Assembly (NCBI GenBank): GCA_015654495.1
Contig: JAATGW010000357.1
Coordinates: 1-25,131, forward strand
Direction of reading: 5' to 3'
DNA length: 25,131 nt
DNA from: Chitinophagales bacterium
GTDB lineage: Bacteria; Bacteroidota; Bacteroidia; Chitinophagales; Chitinophagaceae
Shown in pieces: positions 1 through 7,467 of the stretch (position 1 is the first letter of the stretch; every line of letters begins with the position of its first letter). A model generated the notes under the pieces. It had not been told where the DNA came from, ran no database searches, and saw only the letters and a program-made list of their open reading frames with translations. A program made the translations under genes and the position numbers.

Positions 1-824
1 CTGATTCCGGTTATGCGGTGATTGTTGACCGGATTTCGCAGGATGTGCCTTTTTACCGGGCTTTTTTGAAGAATGCAGCCATCAGTGGTACTGCAGTTAT
101 AAATAATCCATTCTGGTGGAGTGCTGATGAAAAGTTTTTCAACAATGCACTGGCCACAAAAATTCAGGTGCCGGTTCCTAAAACAGTGATCCTTCCTTCG
201 AATACATTGCCTGACGATACCAGTCATGAATCTTTCAGCAACCTGGCTTATCCGCTGGACTGGGATGCTATTTTCAAGTATGTGGGATTTCCGGCTTATA
301 TGAAACCATTTGCCGGCGGAGGCTGGAAAAATGTGTATCGCCTGGATTCAATGGAAGATTTTTTTGAGAAGCATGGTGAAACCGGCCAGCTGGTTATGTT
401 ATTGCAGGAAGAAATAATTTTTGAAGAATATTACAGATGCTATTGTATCGGAAGAAAATATGTTCGGATCATGCCATATGAACCACGCAACCCGCATCAT
501 CTGCGTTATGTTGCCGACTTCGCTCCTTCGCATGAACGCCTGCAGCAAATGCAGGAAATCGTACTCCGGATCAATCAATACCTGGGTTACGATTTTAATA
601 CGGTGGAGCTCGCAGTAAGAGACGGCGTTCCGTATGCGATTGATTTCTGTAATCCTGCTCCGGATGCTGAAATAAAAAGCGTAGGTGAAGAAAATTTTGC
701 CTGGGTTGTGGAAACCATGGCTAACTATGCGATTGAAAGAGCACAGGCACATGAACCGGGAAAAGATAATCTCAGCTGGGGTGAGTTTGTAAAGAACAGC
801 TCTTGCGGCAAACCATTAATTTAA
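1..824 (+). CDS. ATP-grasp family ligase, 5' end cut by window edge
   Basis: The reading frame is open from base 3 to the stop at 822-824, giving 273 visible codons. A GTG at base 18 could serve as a start, but the frame and sensible protein sequence continue upstream to the edge, so I treat the gene as truncated. ATP-grasp features are visible in order: a lysine plus Gly-rich loop (MKPFAGGGWKN, near bases 300-332), a hinge-like strand (LLQEEIIFEEYY), and a C-terminal metal-site-like segment (AIDFCNPAPDAE, near 637-669). ATP-grasp enzymes join a carboxylate to an amine through an acyl-phosphate. The carboxylate-amine ligase gene follows 31 bases later on the same strand, so the two are probably co-transcribed and act in one pathway. 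The substrate cannot be read from the sequence. The protein is probably cytoplasmic, but the N terminus is not visible. I am confident of the fold and unsure of the reaction. Confidence 0.8.
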   Translation, partial: DSGYAVIVDRISQDVPFYRAFLKNAAISGTAVINNPFWWSADEKFFNNALATKIQVPVPKTVILPSNTLPDDTSHESFSNLAYPLDWDAIFKYVGFPAYMKPFAGGGWKNVYRLDSMEDFFEKHGETGQLVMLLQEEIIFEEYYRCYCIGRKYVRIMPYEPRNPHHLRYVADFAPSHERLQQMQEIVLRINQYLGYDFNTVELAVRDGVPYAIDFCNPAPDAEIKSVGEENFAWVVETMANYAIERAQAHEPGKDNLSWGEFVKNSSCGKPLI

Positions 825-855
825 TCTGGTTATTCTTTTTTGTTAAAAATATTGC

Positions 856-1968
856 ATGGCGAACATAAATTACAAGCATTTCACCATCGGCGTGGAAGAA
901 GAATATATGGTGATTGATCCCACTACCCGGGAGCTGAAAAGTCATGAACAGAAAATTGTGACGGAAGGCCAGAAAATCATCAAGGATAAAGTGAAGGCTG
1001 AAATGCACCAGGCGGTGGTGGAAGTTGGTACAGATATCTGTCAGAATATTGAAGAAGCATACAAAGACGTATACACGCTGAGGCAGACCATTGCAAAAGT
1101 CGCCAGCGATCTGGGGCTCTGGATGGGCGCAGCAGGCACACATCCTTTCAGTCACTGGGAGAGCCAATTGATCACCGATCACGCCAGGTATGCCGAAATT
1201 GTAAATGAGATGCAGGAAGCTGCCCGCAGCAACCTCATCTTTGGTCTTCATGTTCACGTTGGGATGCCATCAAAGGAAATGGCTGTACATATCGCCAATT
1301 CTGCACGTTATTTTCTTCCGCATGTATTTGCGCTTTCAACTAACTCACCATTCTGGGAAGGAAGACTTACCGGTTTTAAATCTTTCAGAACAAAAGTTTT
1401 TGATAAGTTCCCACGTACAGGTATACCTGATTATTTTGAAAGTTATGGTGCTTATGAAAGTTATGTGAATCTGCTCATCAAGACCAATTGCATTGATAAT
1501 GCAAAAAAAATCTGGTGGGACCTGAGGGTGCACCCTTTTTTCGGAACGGTTGAATTCAGAATCTGTGATGTACCCATGACGGTTGATGAAACGATCGCGA
1601 TCACAGCTCTTTTCCAATGTATCTGCGCCAAGCTATTCAAACTGAAATCCCAGAACCTGAATTTCATAATTTACCCGCGCGCATTGGTCAATGAAAATAA
1701 ATGGCGTGCTTCCCGGTATGGCATCGACGGACGAATGATCGATTTCGGAAAAGAAGAGGAGGCAAATACAAGGGTACTGATTTATGAACTGCTGGATTTT
1801 GTGGATGATGTTGCCGATGATCTGGGCTGCCGCGGTGCGCTTGGACTTGTTCAGAGAATTCTGGACAAAGGAACAGGGGCAGATCGTCAGTTAAAAGTTT
1901 TTGAAAATACACGCAACCTGATCAGCGTTGCTGATTATATTCATAACCAGTTTCTCGAAAACCTGTAG
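856..1968 (+). CDS. Carboxylate-amine ligase, YbdK/GCS2 family
   Basis: This 370-aa protein is close to the usual YbdK length of about 372 aa. It shows the family's landmarks in order: GVEEEY (residues 12-17), EVGTD (56-60), GLHVHVG (130-136), STNSPFWEG (161-169), WWDLRVHP (220-227) and TVEFRICD (231-238). The conserved acidic residues that bind metal and ATP are present. The family resembles gamma-glutamylcysteine synthetase in fold and makes amide bonds from carboxylates and amines, with weak glutamate-cysteine ligase activity reported for E. coli YbdK. The protein is cytoplasmic with no signal peptide. It lies 31 bases after an ATP-grasp gene, and a GATase-like and a second ATP-grasp-like gene lie nearby. 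This points to a pathway other than glutathione synthesis, but the substrate is unknown. The start is the first in-frame ATG after the upstream stop; no Shine-Dalgarno sequence is visible. Confidence 0.9.
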   Translation: MANINYKHFTIGVEEEYMVIDPTTRELKSHEQKIVTEGQKIIKDKVKAEMHQAVVEVGTDICQNIEEAYKDVYTLRQTIAKVASDLGLWMGAAGTHPFSHWESQLITDHARYAEIVNEMQEAARSNLIFGLHVHVGMPSKEMAVHIANSARYFLPHVFALSTNSPFWEGRLTGFKSFRTKVFDKFPRTGIPDYFESYGAYESYVNLLIKTNCIDNAKKIWWDLRVHPFFGTVEFRICDVPMTVDETIAITALFQCICAKLFKLKSQNLNFIIYPRALVNENKWRASRYGIDGRMIDFGKEEEANTRVLIYELLDFVDDVADDLGCRGALGLVQRILDKGTGADRQLKVFENTRNLISVADYIHNQFLENL

Positions 1969-1971
1969 CTC

Positions 1972-1997
1972 ACGTTTAACATTAAACGCTTAACGTT
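1972..1997. repeat. Degenerate AACGTT-type repeat at convergent gene ends
   Basis: The sequence holds several variants of ACGTTTAAC / TTAAACGC / TTAACGTTG in a row, between the converging carboxylate-amine ligase and aminopeptidase genes. It runs into the last codons of the minus-strand gene. A cleaner copy of the same motif lies at 5977-6006, also between convergent genes. AACGTT is self-complementary, so weak hairpins can form on either strand. A role in bidirectional termination is inference. Confidence 0.5.
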
Positions 1998-3021
1998 GTG
2001 CGTTATCAACCTCGTGAATAAAATTAATAACTCCTCTCATAAATACCTGCTGGTCGTCCCACATGGAGAGGTGGGAGCCCTGCGGACAATAAAGGAATTT
2101 TCCGTTTTTTACCTGTGTGCTCATCCAGCGCATATGTTCAGGATCCATCGTATCATATTTTGCACCTACAGTAAGTATCGGAATTTCAAGTTTTGGTAAG
2201 TCGGCTTTCCGTTCCCAGTTCGTGAGCCTGCCCGCGATTCCAAATTCAGAAGGTCCCTGCATCATTGTATAAATAACACCGTTTGCATGTTTAAATGATC
2301 TGTTTACCGGTTCCGGCCATTCCGGCAAGCGGCAGATATGTAAGTTATAAAAATGCGGAATCAGGAGTTTCATATATAAAGGGTCCTGCGTTTTACCGGC
2401 AAGCTCAAGACTTTTCAATGTATCCAGCACTTTTGGATCAATCTGCCTGGACAACACTTCTTCAGCATAACGGTCATAGTCACTTGCACTGGCCATCATA
2501 TTGCAAATGATAAGCGCTTTTAGATTCTGCTGATATTTAAATGCATATTCCATTCCGAGGATTCCGCCCCAGGAATTTCCAAGAAGATAAAAATTGTCTT
2601 TTGTAAGACCCAGTGCCTTACGTACCTGTTCAACTTCCTCAACAAAACGCTCTGTGGTCCAAAGGCTGCTATCTGCTGGTTGGTCTGAATAGTATGAACC
2701 CAATTGATCGTACTCATAAAATTCAAAACCTTCGCGTGGGAAAAAGCTTTCGAAACATTCCATGTACTCATGGGTCATTGCAGGACCTCCATGAAGCAAT
2801 AGAATTTTTATGCGCGGGTTATTTCCAAATTTTTTAGTCCATACTTTGAATTTGCCGACAGGAGTGCTGATCGGAACCATTTTGATACCCGCTGCCTGAA
2901 TGCCGGAATCTGTAGCTGCAAAATATGCCGTCGTAGCTGAAAAATCTGATTTCTGATCACCACAACTCTGGAAAATCATTATAACTGCCAGGAAAAAAAT
3001 GTTATTCAAAATTTTCTTCAT
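1990..3021 (-). CDS. Exported S33-type prolyl aminopeptidase-like lipoprotein
   Basis: This 343-aa alpha/beta hydrolase resembles proline iminopeptidases of the S33 family. It has an oxyanion-loop motif HGGPA (77-81), a YDQLGSYYS segment matching the family's YDQxGxGxS, a nucleophile elbow GNSWGG with Ser150, a probable acid in YDTMDP (Asp290) and His317 in QGSHLSMWDD. The N terminus is a lipoprotein signal: a Lys-rich start, a hydrophobic core and the lipobox FQSC ending at Cys20, so it should be anchored in the cell envelope and cut peptides outside the cytoplasm. It faces the ligase gene tail to tail and is transcribed divergently from the GATase-like gene at 3141. Its place between amide-bond-forming genes suggests it could trim or degrade a peptide-like product, but that is inference. 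Other S33 hydrolase activities remain possible. Confidence 0.85.
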   Translation of the reverse strand: MKKILNNIFFLAVIMIFQSCGDQKSDFSATTAYFAATDSGIQAAGIKMVPISTPVGKFKVWTKKFGNNPRIKILLLHGGPAMTHEYMECFESFFPREGFEFYEYDQLGSYYSDQPADSSLWTTERFVEEVEQVRKALGLTKDNFYLLGNSWGGILGMEYAFKYQQNLKALIICNMMASASDYDRYAEEVLSRQIDPKVLDTLKSLELAGKTQDPLYMKLLIPHFYNLHICRLPEWPEPVNRSFKHANGVIYTMMQGPSEFGIAGRLTNWERKADLPKLEIPILTVGAKYDTMDPEHMRWMSTQVKNGKFLYCPQGSHLSMWDDQQVFMRGVINFIHEVDNAQR

Positions 3022-3122
3022 TCAATTGAGATTGGGTTTAAGTTAGTGAAATTCCGGTATCATTTTATGCTGAACAAAACGTTATGTACAAGCCGGATGA
3101 CAATCCCTGAGCAGAAAATTCC

Positions 3123-3130
3123 TAAATTTG
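3123..3130 (+). promoter_or_regulatory. Bacteroidota -7 box (TAAATTTG) for the GATase-like gene
   Basis: TAAATTTG matches the phylum's TAnnTTTG consensus exactly and lies 10 bases before the ATG at 3141. No clear TTG -33 element sits at the expected distance. If it is used, the transcript would have almost no leader, which fits the lack of a Shine-Dalgarno sequence. Confidence 0.5.
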
Positions 3131-3140
3131 TGTCTTCGTT

Positions 3141-3989
3141 ATGGAATCAGAAAAAACAATAAGGGTTGCTATACTTGACCTCTACGCCGGTGCGGCTAAC
3201 CAGGGTATGCGTTGTATCCGGGAGATTTTACAACAATATGCCTCGAACAATCAGTTGGCGCTTCGTTGGGATGAATTTGAAGTGAGAATAAAAAATGAAG
3301 TTCCCGGAACCGATTATGATATTTATATTTCAAGCGGTGGGCCCGGTAGTCCTCTTGAGAGTGAAGGTTCGGAATGGGAAAGGCATTATTTTCATTGGTT
3401 ACAGCAGGTAGAAAAATGGAATAAGAACCCTGCAAGACTGATTAAGAAGCATGTATTTTTTATCTGCCATTCATTTCAACTCGTATGCCGTCATTATAAG
3501 CTCGCACATGTAACAAAAAGAAAGTCGACGGCCTTCGGCGTCTTTCCTATTCATATCCTTCCTGAAAGTGCTAATGACCCGATTTTTACCGGGTTGAAAG
3601 ATCCGTTTTACGGGGTTGACAGCAGGGACTACCAGGTAATTCAGCCTTTTCATAATAAGATGAAGCAGATAGGTGCGAAGAGTCTTTGTATAGAAAAAGA
3701 CCGGCCACATGTTCCGCTGGAGAGAGCAGTGATGAGTATCAGGTTTTCGGATTATATGATTGGCACCCAGTTTCACCCGGAGGCAGATGCAGTAGGTATG
3801 AGCATTCATTTGCAAACCGAAGAAAAAAAGAAAGTGGTCGTTGAAACTTATGGCTATGAAAAATGGGAGTCGATGATCAGGCATTTAAATGATCCGGATA
3901 AAATCCTTTCGACTTATTCTCATATCATTCCAAATTTTCTCAATCAGGCCGTTGCTCATTTACAGGGAGCATTGACTCATGCAATCTGA
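3141..3989 (+). CDS. Class-I glutamine amidotransferase-like protein
   Basis: This 282-aa protein has the type-1 glutamine amidotransferase fold signature. There is an oxyanion-region motif SSGGPGSP (64-71), a candidate nucleophile Cys109 in FICHSFQL, and the His-Glu pair in TQFHPEAD (His212, Glu214). The family removes ammonia from glutamine or hydrolyses gamma-glutamyl bonds. The nucleophile elbow is diverged: the usual GxCxGxQ is here IxCHSFQ, with both glycines replaced, although Cys, Gln, His and Glu are kept. No synthetase domain is fused, so ammonia transfer would need a partner protein. The two neighbouring ATP-dependent ligases are obvious candidates. The last 60 or so residues extend beyond the core domain. 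The gene has its own -7 box and ends in a strong terminator, so it looks monocistronic. It could be a gamma-glutamyl hydrolase instead. Confidence 0.85.
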   Translation: MESEKTIRVAILDLYAGAANQGMRCIREILQQYASNNQLALRWDEFEVRIKNEVPGTDYDIYISSGGPGSPLESEGSEWERHYFHWLQQVEKWNKNPARLIKKHVFFICHSFQLVCRHYKLAHVTKRKSTAFGVFPIHILPESANDPIFTGLKDPFYGVDSRDYQVIQPFHNKMKQIGAKSLCIEKDRPHVPLERAVMSIRFSDYMIGTQFHPEADAVGMSIHLQTEEKKKVVVETYGYEKWESMIRHLNDPDKILSTYSHIIPNFLNQAVAHLQGALTHAI

Positions 3990-4009
3990 ATAAATAATCA
4001 GAGAATAAC

Positions 4010-4038
4010 AATCCGCTTTAAGAAAGCGGATTTTTTTT
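4010..4038 (+). terminator. Intrinsic terminator after the GATase-like gene
   Basis: The 10-base arms AATCCGCTTT and AAAGCGGATT pair perfectly around a 3-base loop and are followed by a run of T. The hairpin starts 20 bases after the stop codon. This is a textbook Rho-independent terminator. Confidence 0.9.
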
Positions 4039-4454
4039 GCCCGCCGGTTTTTCGGTTAATGTTTGTCAATAGGATTAGGTAGATCAAACGATAACAGGTT
4101 ACGGTATTAACTTTGCTGGTTAAGCAATTTGAGTTTCGAAGCCTGGACCCAGACCACTGATAGCGGAACGTTTAAGCATCCAATCTCCAAACGTAGGCTG
4201 TTTCTTTTTGCCTGATTGATCAATAGCAAGAGCAAGAGAAAGAGGAAAGCCAGGAAACAGAAACAGAAACAGTATAATACTCATAGCGGTTAATGCTGAT
4301 CTGGCACCCGCCAATGCGGGCAGGTAAAGAGATCAGTACAAAAGAATTTTAGTTTCTCTTTAAAAACAATGGACTGGCCCCGGAATCTGCCTTTGAAACC
4401 GGCAGTCCAAATAGAAAAAAGATTCCGTAATTTCCTCTATTCAATCATTTGATT
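4039..4454. other. Intergenic stretch of about 415 bases, no confident gene
   Basis: Between the terminator and the next gene lie a purine-rich stretch of AGCAAG/GAAAG/GAAACA units (about 4227-4271), a short hairpin CCCGC-CAAT-GCGGG (4307-4320) and a second hairpin at 4371-4408. A 64-codon minus-strand ORF (4120-4314) crosses it. Its hydrophobic middle comes from the purine-rich repeat, and I do not accept it as a gene. No tRNA, known riboswitch or insertion-sequence end is recognisable. An unannotated small RNA cannot be excluded. Confidence 0.5.
4371..4408 (+). promoter_or_regulatory. Hairpin in the probable leader of the second ATP-grasp-like gene
   Basis: GGACTG pairs with CAGTCC, and inside these CCGG pairs with CCGG. 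A 3-base bulge lies on one side and a 15-base loop at the tip. It ends 46 bases before the ATG and has no T-run after it, so it is unlikely to be a terminator. A leader-RNA role is a guess. Confidence 0.3.
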
Positions 4455-5654
4455 ATGGTGCCGGAATTAAGGAAAAAATTTAATGAGGAATTTTCTGAAA
4501 AAGTCTATGAAGAATTTCTGAAAGACCTTAACAGCAAACATCCCGGCGCAATTGAGTTTCGCATTGCCGAAACGCCGGTATTTGTTCCGCTTGAGTTTGC
4601 TCAGAAAATTAATGATACCTGCGAAACGATCATAGATTTTATACTTGAACCATCCTTTAAAGAACTTACGGAAAGGGCTATTCCAAAAAATGAATACGTT
4701 CTGCATGAAAACAGACAATCCCATTTTCTGGCATTTGATTTTGGTATCTGTATAAACGAAAGCGGAGAGTATGAACCGCAGTTGATTGAGATGCAGGGCT
4801 TCCCTACTCTATTTGGATTCCAGGTTTACTACCCGGAGGTTTTGGAAAAATACTGGAAGATACCATCAGATTACAGTCACTATTTTAATGGATTATCAAA
4901 GGAAAGCTATATCCGCGAATTGAAAGTACTGCTGATAGGTGATGTAAATCCTGAAGAAGTTATTTTACTTGAGATAAAACCTCATGAACAAAAAACAAGA
5001 ATAGATTTTTACTGTACACAGGATTATACAGATATAGCTATTGTTTGTCTGACTGATCTGATCCAGGAAGGCAGGAATCTCTATTACATGAAAGAAGATA
5101 GAAAGATCAGGGTGAGAAGAATTTACAACAGGATTATTTTTGACGACCTGCACGCCAAGAAAGCGGAGCTCGGAAATATTCCTGATATTACTTCAGACCT
5201 TGATGTAGAGTGGGTACCGCATCCCAACTGGTTTTACAGGATCAGCAAATTCACCCTTCCATTTCTGGATCATCCATATATTCCCAAAACCTTTTTTCTG
5301 AATGAAATAAAACAGATGCCAACAGATCTGGAGAACTATGTTCTCAAACCTTTGTTTTCTTTCGCAGGGCAGGGAGTGGTAATTGATCTTAGTTCTGCGG
5401 ATATCGAAAAAATAACTGATCCTGAAAACTGGATACTGCAACGTAAAGTGAAATATGCGGATGTTATTGAAACGCCGGATGTGCCTGCAAAAGCGGAGAT
5501 CCGCATGATGTATATCTGGAAAGATGGCGATGCAAGACCTGTATTGATGACCAATCTTTCAAGGTTGAGCAAAGGTAAAATGATTGGTGTCCGTTATAAC
5601 AAGGATAAAGAATGGGTCGGAGGAAGCGTATGTTATTTTGAAAAGAAAAAATAA
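4455..5654 (+). CDS. Protein resembling circularly permuted ATP-grasp ligases
   Basis: The frame opens with TTG at 4449, but ATG at 4455 is the natural start and gives 399 aa. I do not recognise a named family, yet several segments look like ATP-grasp parts. FDFGICINESGEYEPQLIEM (94-113) resembles the acidic strand and LIEIN motif of circularly permuted ATP-grasp enzymes. VLKPLFSFAGQGV (296-308) looks like the ATP-binding Lys plus Gly-rich loop. LQRKV (328-332) and AEIRMMYIW (347-355) resemble the hinge and metal-binding strands. The order, with the LIE strand before the Lys/Gly loop, is what permutation would give. There is no signal peptide. A cupin gene starts 6 bases after the stop, so the two form an operon. 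With the first ATP-grasp and the carboxylate-amine ligase, this would be a third bond-forming enzyme in about 6 kb. The reaction is unknown. Confidence 0.7.
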   Translation: MVPELRKKFNEEFSEKVYEEFLKDLNSKHPGAIEFRIAETPVFVPLEFAQKINDTCETIIDFILEPSFKELTERAIPKNEYVLHENRQSHFLAFDFGICINESGEYEPQLIEMQGFPTLFGFQVYYPEVLEKYWKIPSDYSHYFNGLSKESYIRELKVLLIGDVNPEEVILLEIKPHEQKTRIDFYCTQDYTDIAIVCLTDLIQEGRNLYYMKEDRKIRVRRIYNRIIFDDLHAKKAELGNIPDITSDLDVEWVPHPNWFYRISKFTLPFLDHPYIPKTFFLNEIKQMPTDLENYVLKPLFSFAGQGVVIDLSSADIEKITDPENWILQRKVKYADVIETPDVPAKAEIRMMYIWKDGDARPVLMTNLSRLSKGKMIGVRYNKDKEWVGGSVCYFEKKK

Positions 5655-5660
5655 AATGCT

Positions 5661-5978
5661 ATGCCTGATATAAAAGATCTTAAAATAAAAAAACTATTCC
5701 AGGGTATTGAAGGCCGCTATATTCATGGAAATTCAATGACACTTGGTGAAGTAATTATTCCCGCCGGAGCAATTGTGCACGAACACAGTCATCCACATGA
5801 ACAAATCACATTTATCCTCGAGGGTGAACTGGATATGACGATCGGCGGCGAAAATGTTTTATTGAAACCAGGAATGTATTATGTAATACCATCCGATACA
5901 CCACATAGTGGCATTTCTTATCAGGGATGCAAAGCCATTGATGTGTTTCATCCTGTTCGTGAAGACTACCGTACCTAA
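5661..5978 (+). CDS. Single-domain cupin
   Basis: This 105-aa cupin has a clear first metal motif HEHSHPHEQ followed by the conserved LEGELDM strand. The second motif is in the PSDTPHSG region. Small cupins bind a metal and act as isomerases, dioxygenases or sensors of small molecules; the sequence does not say which. The gene starts 6 bases after the ATP-grasp-like gene and is almost certainly co-translated with it, so it may modify or sense the same metabolite. No signal peptide is present. The stop codon runs directly into an AACGTT repeat. Confidence 0.85.
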   Translation: MPDIKDLKIKKLFQGIEGRYIHGNSMTLGEVIIPAGAIVHEHSHPHEQITFILEGELDMTIGGENVLLKPGMYYVIPSDTPHSGISYQGCKAIDVFHPVREDYRT

Positions 5979-6006
5979 CGTTTAACGTTGAACGTTGAAC
6001 GTTGAA
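5977..6006. repeat. Short tandem AACGTT(G/T)A repeat between convergent genes
   Basis: Four near-identical 7-base units of the form AACGTTK/AACGTTGA follow each other, starting inside the cupin stop codon and ending 6 bases before the thioredoxin-like gene's stop on the other strand. A degenerate relative lies at 1972-1997, also between converging genes. A third, weaker resemblance (AACATTGAACTTT) is found near 17022-17034. Confidence 0.75.
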
Positions 6007-6012
6007 AATCTT

Positions 6013-6507
6013 TTATGGTGCAAGTAATTTCCGGATTTCCCTTGTCAGTTCTTTGCCGGTGAGGTTTATGCCGCGGATAACTCCTTGTTTATCCAGCAGA
6101 AAGGAAGCCGGAATCCCCTCCAGGCCATATGTATAAGTGGATGGCGCATACCAGCCTTTCTGATCAACAACCTGGACCCAGGTAAGTTTATCCTTACGGA
6201 TTGCATTAATCCAGTCCGTCTTTTTCTGATCGATGGATACTCCGTAAATTTCAAATCCTTCTTTCCTGAACTCGTTGTAAATCCTTACGAGTTCGGGGTT
6301 ATTCTTCCGGCAGGGTAAGCACCAGCTTGCCCAGAAGTCAATCAATACCACCTTCCCTTGAAGCGAAGCGAGACTTATTGTGGTATCCGATTCACCCGGC
6401 AAAACAATCTCAGGTGCTGCCATACCTGTTTTTATAGTGGCAACTGTTTGTGCTTTTATACCAGATACAGATAAAAACAAAACAGCAACGAGGAATATTT
6501 TTTTCAT
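6013..6507 (-). CDS. TlpA/ResA-like secreted thioredoxin
   Basis: This 164-aa thiol-disulfide oxidoreductase has the active site WCLPC (Cys63, Cys66), the strand VVLIDFWASW before it, and the cis-proline region EGIPASFLLD near the C terminus. The frame is open 17 codons upstream, but ATG at 6507 gives a clean signal peptide (MKKIFLVAVLFLSVSGIKA), so I start there. It should work in the periplasm, keeping cysteines reduced or passing electrons. It is the last gene of a minus-strand run that includes two Cys-rich metal-binding HMA proteins, which fits a role in keeping their cysteines reduced. It lies 70 bases downstream of the outer-membrane protein gene. Confidence 0.9.
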   Translation of the reverse strand: MKKIFLVAVLFLSVSGIKAQTVATIKTGMAAPEIVLPGESDTTISLASLQGKVVLIDFWASWCLPCRKNNPELVRIYNEFRKEGFEIYGVSIDQKKTDWINAIRKDKLTWVQVVDQKGWYAPSTYTYGLEGIPASFLLDKQGVIRGINLTGKELTREIRKLLAP

Positions 6508-6577
6508 TTGCAACATTCTTTTTTTGTAAACAGGCTTCCGATAAAAATGAATACCCATTTTACCATTAACGTTATGC

Positions 6578-7462
6578 TCATTGTTTTCTTTTTAACAGGT
6601 TGAGAAAAGTTGCTTCTGCGCTGATCAGAATACTGTTTGTTGACATCCGGTGCATGTTCCCATCGAGCTGAAATCTATACCCGGCATTTAATTTAACAGT
6701 ACTGTTAATAATGAACTGAATAGCTGGTGCAAGATCGACATAGTACAAAGATTTATCCAACGACTTGCTGCCGAGTAGTTCCAGATAAAGATTCACATTT
6801 GTTTGCTTAAAATCAGTATAACGGAATGGCAGAAGAAGATAACCGGCAGACAGGCTATAGTTAAAAGCTTCGTAGCTGTATGGATCCGGAAATCCTGATT
6901 TTTCCCAACGCTTCTCATTTAAGACTTCGCTTAAACTCAGTGTTGAGGACAATGCAAGTTTATGCAGAAGCTGTGTACCTATCAATCCAATCCGTATGCC
7001 ACTCTGGTCACCTTCAAAAGAAATTTCATCATAAAAGGGCACATTTCTGCTATAAGAACCTTCAGCAAAAGCGGCCATTCTGAAATGCCGGTGAATCCCA
7101 TCTTTCGAAAAAAACCGGTACTTCAGAATAGTATTAACAGATTCCCAGCGAAAGTTCTGAGAATACATATTTGAAAAAGTGGTGCCAACATGAAGCATCA
7201 GATTCCTGGTAAACTCAAATTGCGCGTCAGCGGAATGGCGTTGTTCTATCTTTCCGGAATGATAGCCACGGAGAAATTTCCCTTTATAACCAATACCGAA
7301 AGATTTTGACGGCATGTTGGATGCCGGTTCAGTAAATACATACAATTCCTGTGCTTTTGCAGAAAACGAACAAAGCATCAGGATTATAAATATCCGGGTG
7401 TATTTACCAAAATCTGTGACATATCTGTGATCCTGGTTTCTATCCTGATAATGATCCTTCAT
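6578..7462 (-). CDS. Outer-membrane beta-barrel-like protein of the metal operon
   Basis: This 294-aa protein starts at the only suitable ATG. A polar 20-residue lead precedes a hydrophobic signal segment (RIFIILMLCSFSAKAQ), after which the mature chain is rich in alternating polar/aromatic strands typical of a beta-barrel. I see no catalytic motif and no metal-binding Cys cluster. The gene begins 5 bases after the stop of an HMA protein gene, so it is co-translated with it. In Bacteroidota, metal-resistance operons often carry such an outer-membrane protein, and a role in metal passage or sensing is inferred from position only. The first 20 residues are unusually long for a signal n-region, so the real start could differ. 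Confidence 0.7.
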   Translation of the reverse strand: MKDHYQDRNQDHRYVTDFGKYTRIFIILMLCSFSAKAQELYVFTEPASNMPSKSFGIGYKGKFLRGYHSGKIEQRHSADAQFEFTRNLMLHVGTTFSNMYSQNFRWESVNTILKYRFFSKDGIHRHFRMAAFAEGSYSRNVPFYDEISFEGDQSGIRIGLIGTQLLHKLALSSTLSLSEVLNEKRWEKSGFPDPYSYEAFNYSLSAGYLLLPFRYTDFKQTNVNLYLELLGSKSLDKSLYYVDLAPAIQFIINSTVKLNAGYRFQLDGNMHRMSTNSILISAEATFLNLLKRKQ

Positions 7463-7467
7463 GCTTT

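Noticed and set aside
4120..4314. Minus-strand ORF of 64 codons with a hydrophobic segment
   Set aside because: The hydrophobic stretch is a by-product of the purine-rich repeat, there is no promoter or start signal, and I recognise no family.
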